Assembly (NCBI GenBank): GCA_016191085.1
Contig: JACPPJ010000075.1
Coordinates: 1-57,176 of the forward strand
Length of the DNA: 57,176 bases
Direction of reading: 5' to 3'
From: Acidobacteriota bacterium
Lineage (GTDB): Bacteria > Acidobacteriota > Terriglobia > 2-12-FULL-54-10
In this document: one piece after another, positions 51,933 through 57,176 of the stretch
How positions within the stretch are numbered: position 1 is the first letter of the stretch
Layout: each line of letters starts with the position of its first letter
Notes under the pieces: generated by a model
Seen by the model: the letters and a program-made list of their open reading frames with translations, nothing else
The model's database searches: none
Told to the model about the DNA's origin: nothing
Program-made: the position numbers and the translations under genes

Positions 51933-52274
51933 TTAGGCCGAGCGTTTTTTCTCGATTTGTCCCGTTACGGTGTTAATGAGGTGGCTTGCCTGCCGCAGCG
52001 CGGCCACAGGATCAGATTGCGAGGATTGCGCTTCCTCGATGATTCGCCGCAGCTCCGCATTGATTTGTGTTTGATAGGGCGCGGCTCCCGGCTCCAGGGC
52101 GCGTTTCTTGAAGAACTCTACGATATCTAAATCCAGATACATGTTCACGCGCACCTTCATGTTGCGTGGCTCTAAAGCTTGGCGCGGTATTTCGTGGCGC
52201 GCATGGCGGGGGACTGGCCTCCACTTTTTTGTGGGTTGCCATTTCTGGTCAACGACCTTCGTTTTCTTTTTCAT
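51933..52274 (-). CDS. BrnA-type antitoxin, apparently without its toxin
   Basis: The 113-residue protein has a basic N-terminus and a ribbon-helix-helix end that matches the BrnA antitoxin pattern: KVRVNMYLDLDIVEFFKKRA, then APYQTQINAELRRII. BrnA normally follows and neutralises the BrnT ribonuclease. No BrnT frame is found on either side. It may be a remnant or act on a toxin elsewhere. It sits on the AT-rich patch with the serine protease. Confidence 0.65.
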   Translation of the reverse strand: MKKKTKVVDQKWQPTKKWRPVPRHARHEIPRQALEPRNMKVRVNMYLDLDIVEFFKKRALEPGAAPYQTQINAELRRIIEEAQSSQSDPVAALRQASHLINTVTGQIEKKRSA

Positions 52275-52359
52275 GCCGATCCACGATCCCGACTATACAC
52301 ATATTATGCACATATCGCAAACCAATTTTGGCGCGGCACAATTGTTTAAGCAAAGCACA

Positions 52360-52456
52360 GGTAGCCACGGCGAACGTATTTTTTCGCCGTGGGCTTTTGC
52401 GTCGTCTGGACTGGGGCACGAACCCACGGCGAGGAAAAGCGCTCGCCGTGGCTACC
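52360..52456. repeat. Hairpin repeat with 14-bp terminal inverted repeats
   Basis: GGTAGCCACGGCGA (52360-52373) pairs perfectly with TCGCCGTGGCTACC (52443-52456). Inside, CGCCGTGGG (52385-52393) pairs with CCCACGGCG (52423-52431). The segment CCCACGGCGAGGAA recurs at the tmk-holB junction (41571-41646). Confidence 0.65.
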
Positions 52457-52530
52457 TCTCTTCATTTCCCATTGCGAAAACCTGTTGATCGATTTACTTT
52501 GGCTACGTAAAAGCCAGCGGAAGTGTTGTC

Positions 52531-53207
52531 ATGAGCCGGCGAATATTATTAACGATTGCTGCAACAGCTTGCTTGATCCCTGCACACCTAGCCTCTGCCC
52601 AAGTTGCTAAGTTATATCCGGTTGACGAAGGATTTCGCGATGCAACGTTCTTCGCATTCAGAGCGAGGCTGCTGGAAGCCGTGCAGCGGCGGGACATGTC
52701 GTTCGTGCAGAGTATCCTCTTTCCGGGAATACAAAATAACTTTGGCGGCGACGGTGGAATTGCAGAGTTCAAAACCAAATGGGAAGTTGAGAGTCCCGAG
52801 GGCGAGCTATGGAAAGTTTTGACCACAGTATTGACGCGAGGTGGATCGTTCTCCAGCAATGGAACCGTCTTTGCCGCGGCCTTACACATCCACTAATTTC
52901 CCTGAGCAATTCGATCCGTGGGAACACGGCGTGATTGTCGGCGACAACGTAAGGGTAAGGGAAAAACCAGCAGTGGATAGCCCGATCATAGCCACTCTAT
53001 CATTCGACATCGTCGAAGTGACGGAGTGGGGTGGGCCGACTGGCCGATCAGAATAGCAACGAGCGTCGTTGGGCTACAGTCAAGCTTGCTGGGGGACGGC
53101 AAGGATACGTTGCCGAAGAGTACATTCTATCGCCAATGGGCTACCGAGCCGTTTTTTCGAAAAGAGACGGTAAATGGCTGCTGTCTGCTCTAGTGGCGGG
53201 AGACTAG
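52531..53207 (+). pseudogene. Secreted SH3-type protein gene with two frameshifts
   Basis: The first frame begins with a signal peptide (MSRRILLTIAATACLIPAHL, then ASAQ) and runs to about 52880. The second frame continues with TSTNFPEQFDPWEHGVIVGD, then VRVREKPAVDSPIIATLSFD, an SH3_3-like segment. The third frame, from about 53040, reads DQNSNERRWATVKLAGGRQG, then YVAEEYILSPMGYR and ends at TAG 53205-53207. Together they form one protein of about 225 residues. Two frame changes within about 170 bases break it. The alternative is two assembly errors. No function is known beyond binding through the SH3-like fold. Confidence 0.6.
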
Positions 53208-53213
53208 CGCGAA

Positions 53214-53951
53214 CTATTGTGGGCGGCTCTCCAGAACAAATGGTTGTTGACGCTCATGATTGAGCTGTTGTGTGACACTCAGATCCACATCGCTCAGCGG
53301 CGTCACGCCCTCTACATCGTTCTTCAGGTAGTGAACATTGTCACCCGTTAACCAGTAATCCTGGACATCGACGCTGCTGCCGTCCTTGAAGCCCAACACG
53401 CCCGGTCTGGGTCTTGAGGGCGGGGAAACGAGGGGTGCCGAGGACTTTCTCCCGTCGGCCGGAATACCAGCGGCAGGCGGAGTCACCGCCGTGCTGCCGT
53501 AAGTGGAAGTGGAGAGCCCGTAAGAATAGACACCGAAGAAAGGCGCCGAAGGGAAGAAGGGCACAAACGGAAAACCTCCGAATGCGAAGAACGGCGTCCG
53601 AATGAAGAAATGAAAGCCGTGCCGTGGAACTCTCGGCCCAACTCGCACCCGGCCGTGGAAGAATCCCGGATTACGGAATTGCGGATGCGCGGGGAAATGC
53701 CTGAACGCTGGAGTGCCAGGACGAATGAGCATGCCGTGTCGTGGTGCTATACGGCCAGGAACGTGGAATCCAGGGTGACTGCGAACCGCTCCCCCTCGGA
53801 AGCCGCCGAAAATAGCGCCTCCATGGCCACCCCGCACAGCGGCGCCGTGAAATCCTCCCCCGTGAAAGCCTCCGCGTTGCGCACTGGCAGGCAACACGGC
53901 ACAGAATAGGACTGCGATAAACAGAACGCCGGGTTGGAGCACCCGTGCCAT
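53214..53951 (-). CDS. Secreted Gly/His/Phe-rich protein
   Basis: The 245-residue protein has a signal peptide (VLFIAVLFCAVLPASA, cleavage before QRGG). A low-complexity region rich in G, F, H, P and R follows (FHGGGFHGAAVRGGHGGAIF, HGMLIRPGTPAFRHFPAHPQ). The C-terminal 60 residues look folded: VLGFKDGSSVDVQDYWLTGD and NVHYLKNDVEGVTPLSDVDL. A Gly/His-rich secreted part may bind metal or surfaces; this is a guess. I do not recognise a family. Confidence 0.55.
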   Translation of the reverse strand: MARVLQPGVLFIAVLFCAVLPASAQRGGFHGGGFHGAAVRGGHGGAIFGGFRGGAVRSHPGFHVPGRIAPRHGMLIRPGTPAFRHFPAHPQFRNPGFFHGRVRVGPRVPRHGFHFFIRTPFFAFGGFPFVPFFPSAPFFGVYSYGLSTSTYGSTAVTPPAAGIPADGRKSSAPLVSPPSRPRPGVLGFKDGSSVDVQDYWLTGDNVHYLKNDVEGVTPLSDVDLSVTQQLNHERQQPFVLESRPQ

Positions 53952-53974
53952 TGGAACTCATGCCCCTCCGAGCC

Positions 53975-54145
53975 TCATGCCGCTCGTCTATGGCTTGCTT
54001 GTTCGCGTGCGACGGTGCTGCTTTGTTCATACCCTCCACGTGTACGCGGTGCAAATCGCACGAATTTGATAACCACCACAGCTACAACAAATCCGAGCAC
54101 AATCCAGATTCCCAAGATTAGCGGAATGAGGTGAAGTAGCCTCAC
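53975..54145 (-). CDS. Small single-helix membrane protein
   Basis: The 56-residue product has one strong membrane helix (LIPLILGIWIVLGFVVAVVV) and a short basic tail. The GTG at 54145 is chosen because AGGGGGTG precedes it; a TTG six codons upstream is weaker. It lies 23 bases upstream of the Gly/His-rich gene start, so the two may be co-transcribed. No family recognised. Confidence 0.45.
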   Translation of the reverse strand: MRLLHLIPLILGIWIVLGFVVAVVVIKFVRFAPRTRGGYEQSSTVAREQASHRRAA

Positions 54146-54304
54146 AGAGCACCCCCTGTTCAACTCAGTTTGCAGGAACCCGCGAGCAGCCGTCTATCAG
54201 GCATAGCACTTAGGGTAATTTGCCCTGTATCACTTGAAAGCTGTTTATCGAATCACAGGCGATGCGCAGCCCGCTTGTGAAGGAGAACCGGGTGAGGAGT
54301 CATC

Positions 54305-54415
54305 ATGGCGACGAGCTGCAGTCCGGACCCCGCCGATCACGAGGGGCATGACATCAAATCCCAACCCACCGGCCAAAACTACGATATAGAACGCACTCTG
54401 CCGGGAAACGCCTAG
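54305..54415 (+). CDS. Possible microprotein (36 codons)
   Basis: ATG at 54305 is preceded by GAGGAG at proper spacing. The frame reads MATSCSPDPADHEGHDIKSQ, continues with PTGQNYDIERTLPGNA and stops at TAG. It is short and hydrophilic, with no family. The rest of 54146-54761 holds no other gene. Confidence 0.25.
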   Translation: MATSCSPDPADHEGHDIKSQPTGQNYDIERTLPGNA

Positions 54416-54668
54416 TGTTTTACTTGCAATGTTCCCATCGCCGCCGTCTAGACACGCGAGTCAGGACTTCAGGCGGCTTAGAGTCCCCGGGCGCCAGTTC
54501 CGGCATTAACTCTTGCCTTTGGTGGCAGAGCGAGTAGGTTCGCTCGCACCGGGCAAAAGCATCCAGTAGTCGGGCGGGATGGTTGCGCATGAACGCACGG
54601 GTGGGCTAAGAAGAGCGCGTGGGTGGACCCGGCAGACCGGCGTGGCGTGGCGGGTGGCTGCGCTATAC

Positions 54669-54687
54669 TTGACATAATATATATTAT
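54669..54687. promoter_or_regulatory. Consensus TTGACA overlapping a perfect AT palindrome
   Basis: TTGACA (54669-54674) overlaps a perfect 14-bp palindrome, ATAATATATATTAT (54674-54687). This stands out in a GC-rich window. A good -10 is not found at the right distance on the plus strand, and no gene follows on that strand, since anmK converges from the right. It may be an operator, a small RNA promoter, or chance. Confidence 0.35.
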
Positions 54688-54761
54688 CAGACACACTGAC
54701 AATGCACGGCAATACCCGCCCGCTAAGGTCTCACCCTCAGGTTATGGAGCCCTTCCCGCAA

Positions 54762-55949
54762 TTAGCTTCCCGCGTACGCAATCTTGCCCAGAACCGCAGG
54801 GCGCTTTGCGCCAGTGGCGGCGCACAAGTTGGACGGCTTTTCGTGAAAGGTGTGATATGCCAGGACGGCGAATGCGACGGCCTCTTTTGCGTTCGCCGGG
54901 AGTCCCGCTTTGGTCGTGCTGAGGATTTTGATAGACTGACAGGAGTAACTTGCTTTGTTGGTTTTAGTTACGCAACGTTTATGAATCTGTTTCATTAAGA
55001 AACCGTTCTTCACTCCGCCGCCCGACACCAAGCACTCCTGGACACGAAATTTCGGCAGAACGAAACGACCGATGCCTCTGGCGATGGATTCGGCTGTGAA
55101 CGCCGTGGCGGTGGCCAGCGAATCCTTGAGGTCGGTGTGCGTGCCCATGAAGTGCTTCTTCAGGAAATCGTTTCCAAACTGTTCACGGCCAGTGGCTTTT
55201 GGAGGGCGCAGATTAAAATACGGCAACCGCATCAGACGCCCAAGAAGAGCCTCGTCAACATGTCCCGCCGCGGCAAGCCTCCCTCCACGGTCGTATCTGA
55301 GCTTGCCCTCGGTTGCGAGGGATGCAAGCGCGTCCAGGAGCATATTGCCCGGGCCGGTGTCGAAGGCAATAATCTCGTCCGGTCCGCCGTGGGCTGGGAT
55401 GGCGGTCAAATTGGCAATACCGCCGATATTCAGTACCACCCTGCCGATCTTGGGGTGCCGGTATAACAAGTAATCAAAAAATGGGACTAGGGGCGCTCCC
55501 TGGCCTCCAGCCGCCATGTCGGCCGGCCGGAAATCGCCGACGGTCGTGACGCCCGTTCGCGCTGCGATTACGGACGGATCTCCGATCTGCAACGTCGAAC
55601 GAACCGGTACGCCACAAAAACTAGTTGCGCCAGGCTGGTGATAGATCGTCTGCCCGTGCGATCCGATCAGCCGCAAGCGATCCATGGGCACGCGGGAGCG
55701 GCGACACACAATCTGGCACGCGCGAGCAAACAGCTCACCGAGCAGAAAATTTAATTGCGAGATCTCAGCGGCCGGCAGCGCCGCTCCTGCGGCAATCCGA
55801 AGGATTTTGCGTCGGACCTCTGGAGGATATGGAACAGAGCCGAACCCGACCAGTTGGATGCGCGTTTTCCACTCCAAACCGGTGATTTCGACCAATGCTG
55901 CATCAATGGCATCCGCCGAAGTGCCGGACATGAGGCCCGCTACGAGCAT
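54762..55949 (-). CDS. anmK: Anhydro-N-acetylmuramic acid kinase
   Basis: AnmK opens the anhydro bond of 1,6-anhydroMurNAc and phosphorylates it to MurNAc-6-P during cell-wall recycling. The 395-residue protein starts with the family motif GLMSGTSADAIDAALVEI, has GSHGQTIYHQPG, and DFRPADMAAGGQGAPLVPFF with the ATP/substrate residues, then VVLNIGGIANLT and AFDTGPGNMLLDAL. The C-terminal 70 residues include VSGGGVKNGFLMKQI and KEAVAFAVLAYHT. Its ATG overlaps the nagZ stop by one base (TAATG), which couples the two genes. Confidence 0.94.
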   Translation of the reverse strand: MLVAGLMSGTSADAIDAALVEITGLEWKTRIQLVGFGSVPYPPEVRRKILRIAAGAALPAAEISQLNFLLGELFARACQIVCRRSRVPMDRLRLIGSHGQTIYHQPGATSFCGVPVRSTLQIGDPSVIAARTGVTTVGDFRPADMAAGGQGAPLVPFFDYLLYRHPKIGRVVLNIGGIANLTAIPAHGGPDEIIAFDTGPGNMLLDALASLATEGKLRYDRGGRLAAAGHVDEALLGRLMRLPYFNLRPPKATGREQFGNDFLKKHFMGTHTDLKDSLATATAFTAESIARGIGRFVLPKFRVQECLVSGGGVKNGFLMKQIHKRCVTKTNKASYSCQSIKILSTTKAGLPANAKEAVAFAVLAYHTFHEKPSNLCAATGAKRPAVLGKIAYAGS

Positions 55950-57094
55950 TAGGTGGTGGGTTCCCCCTCAGCAATGGGGTGATCGCGTGCAATTGATGCA
56001 GCCTCGGCGCGCTTAATGGTTAACGCACTCAGTGTCGCGATGTCGTCCCGCAGTTTCTGATAGTCTGCCGGAGCGGTAGCCCGATTCAGGTTGCCCAGAA
56101 TCTTCAAGCGATCCTTTAAGATTAAGACCTTCGCGGCAGCTCGTTCGATCAGCGCGCCAAAAGCTGAATCGGTGTCCGCCTCCCGCAGCAGAGCGTCAAA
56201 CACTCGTTCCGTGTTGGACTGCTGGCCGCAGAGCAGCAACGCATCGCAGCCGGCTTTGATAGCCGCGGCGGCCGCCTGTTCCATGGTGCGGCCCTGGAGT
56301 GCTCCGCCCATTTCAAGGTCATCGCCGAGAACGACCCCCTCAAATCGCATCTTTTCCTTCAGCAGGCCGGAGATAATCGCGCTCGAGAGCGTCGCAGGAA
56401 CCGGCTCGCGATCTTCCCGCCCACCGCCATACGCTGCCTCCAACGCGGGACAAGAGACATGCGCGACCATGATCATGGGAAGCTCGGAAGACAGCGCGCG
56501 GAACGGCTCCAGGTCCTCTTCCATCTCGCGCTCTGTCTTCACGACTACCGGCATTTCCTTGTGGGAATCTATCTGGCCGCTGCCCAGCCCGGGAAAGTGT
56601 TTTCCGCACCCCACAATTCCGTACTCCTGAAGCCCTCGTAGAAAACTGCGGCCGAATTCAATTACCTCGCGCGGCGTTGCCCCCGCGGTACGGCTTCCCA
56701 TCACTCCGCGAGAAGCAGGAGAACCTAGATCCAGAACCGGCGCGAAGTCCACGTTCAGCGAAAATGCGGCGAGTTCCCTGCCCGCCATTCTGCCCAATTC
56801 TTCTCCCAGACCCGCTCGCGCGACATCGTTGACGGCAGGCAACGGCGCCAGCACCTGGCGCAGGCGGTCCACGCTGCCACCTTCGAGATCAAGCGCGAGG
56901 ATCGGATTTGCATCGAGACGTTCGCGTACACGCAGGACCAGTTCGCGAAACTCTGGAGCGCCCGTAATGTTCCGCTGGAAAAAGATTACGCCGCCGGGAC
57001 GAACGTGGCGCAGGAAACGTTCAGCGGAATCGCTCCACGTGGCATCGTTCATGCCGACGATGAGAACTTGTCCCAATTGTTGAGCGAGGTTCAT
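55949..57094 (-). CDS. nagZ: Beta-N-acetylhexosaminidase (NagZ type, GH3)
   Basis: NagZ releases GlcNAc from GlcNAc-anhydroMurNAc fragments in the cytoplasm. The 381-residue GH3 protein has VGMNDATWSDSAERFLRHVR near the start, then GGVIFFQRNITG, the KHFPGLGSGQIDSHKEMP signature (K165-H166 and D176-S177-H178, the acid/base His-Asp) and the nucleophile region VVLGDDLEMGG (D258-D259). There is no signal peptide. It is the first gene of an operon with anmK, and the two enzymes act in sequence. The upstream ribosome binding site is weak. Confidence 0.93.
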   Translation of the reverse strand: MNLAQQLGQVLIVGMNDATWSDSAERFLRHVRPGGVIFFQRNITGAPEFRELVLRVRERLDANPILALDLEGGSVDRLRQVLAPLPAVNDVARAGLGEELGRMAGRELAAFSLNVDFAPVLDLGSPASRGVMGSRTAGATPREVIEFGRSFLRGLQEYGIVGCGKHFPGLGSGQIDSHKEMPVVVKTEREMEEDLEPFRALSSELPMIMVAHVSCPALEAAYGGGREDREPVPATLSSAIISGLLKEKMRFEGVVLGDDLEMGGALQGRTMEQAAAAAIKAGCDALLLCGQQSNTERVFDALLREADTDSAFGALIERAAAKVLILKDRLKILGNLNRATAPADYQKLRDDIATLSALTIKRAEAASIARDHPIAEGEPTT

Positions 57095-57154
57095 GATGAT
57101 CGCTTTCGATTATAGCCGAGCCTGAGGGGCAGTGGGTCAGTTTGAAAACGGAAG

Positions 57155-57174
57155 GGCACGACTTCAGTCGTGCC
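57155..57174. repeat. REP-like palindrome at the right edge
   Basis: GGCACGACTTCAGTCGTGCC is identical to the palindrome inside copy 1 of the MITE-like element (3814-3833). Its left flank (GGTCAGTTTGAAAACGGAAG) resembles that of the 32007 hairpin. The element runs off the window. Confidence 0.7.
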
Positions 57175-57176
57175 GG

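Overview
The window is a 57 kb piece of a GC-rich bacterial chromosome. An acidobacterial origin (Acidobacteriota, Terriglobia-like) is inferred from three things: palindromic intergenic repeats of the GGCACGACTTCAGTCGTGCC type, a mosaic of short collinear operons on both strands, and divergent forms of housekeeping genes such as the Hfq-like Sm protein and holB. No rRNA, tRNA or CRISPR array was recognised.

Layout. 0-3.6 kb is an accessory, decaying island. It holds the start of an IS630-like transposase at the left edge, a run of tiny unknown ORFs, and a damaged restriction-modification operon on the minus strand: a truncated C5 methyltransferase, a DUF3883-type nuclease gene with an early stop, an unknown gene split by a stop, and an intact vsr. 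3.6-4.0 kb holds a MITE-like repeat that recurs inverted at 32.1 kb. 4-9.6 kb carries an O-antigen ligase, a methyltransferase, a glycine-rich stress-type protein, an outer-membrane barrel, an anSME-type radical SAM maturase and a zinc-ribbon protein. 9.6-12 kb has a Tat-exported ThDP enzyme next to a c-type cytochrome. 12.4-17.5 kb holds a secreted BFN-domain protein and a haem cluster (hemD divergent from hemE-hemH-hemG). 17.7-19.4 kb has an amidohydrolase and a VapBC-like pair. 20.3-22.9 kb has a second Tat-ThDP enzyme, followed by a CxxCH/helix-hairpin-helix protein. 22.8-26.3 kb encodes trehalose synthesis (otsB, then an otsA fused to a membrane sensor). 26.4-29.8 kb has a UbiD-type decarboxylase convergent with a Tat-exported flavoprotein.

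30-43 kb is mostly core: a DksA-like protein, an O-methyltransferase, ribosomal protein S1, a GAF-glucan phosphorylase fusion, a PAS-LuxR regulator, a DUF2071 protein, an Hfq-like protein, holB, tmk and an ArsR regulator. 43-50.3 kb is catabolic: an EntE-like acyl-adenylating enzyme, an APC permease, an HMG-CoA-lyase-like enzyme with an enoyl-CoA hydratase, and an M20 peptidase. 50.4-54.4 kb is a second accessory patch: an AT-rich secreted protease, an orphan BrnA-like antitoxin, a frameshifted SH3-type gene and secreted or membrane proteins of unknown role. The window ends with nagZ-anmK (peptidoglycan recycling) and another copy of the GGCACGACT palindrome.

The most interesting pattern is the repeated pairing of a Tat-exported ThDP enzyme with a small c-type cytochrome (9.6-11.9 and 20.3-22.9 kb). 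A third Tat redox enzyme, a UbiD decarboxylase and an ACMSD-like amidohydrolase lie in the same 20 kb. This suggests extracytoplasmic oxidation of 2-oxo or related acids with electrons passed to cytochrome c. The substrate cannot be read from the sequence. A second theme is carbohydrate-storage enzymes fused to sensory domains (OtsA, GlgP). Many small accessory genes are broken by stops or frameshifts. Either this is real decay or the assembly has local indel errors; read mapping would tell.
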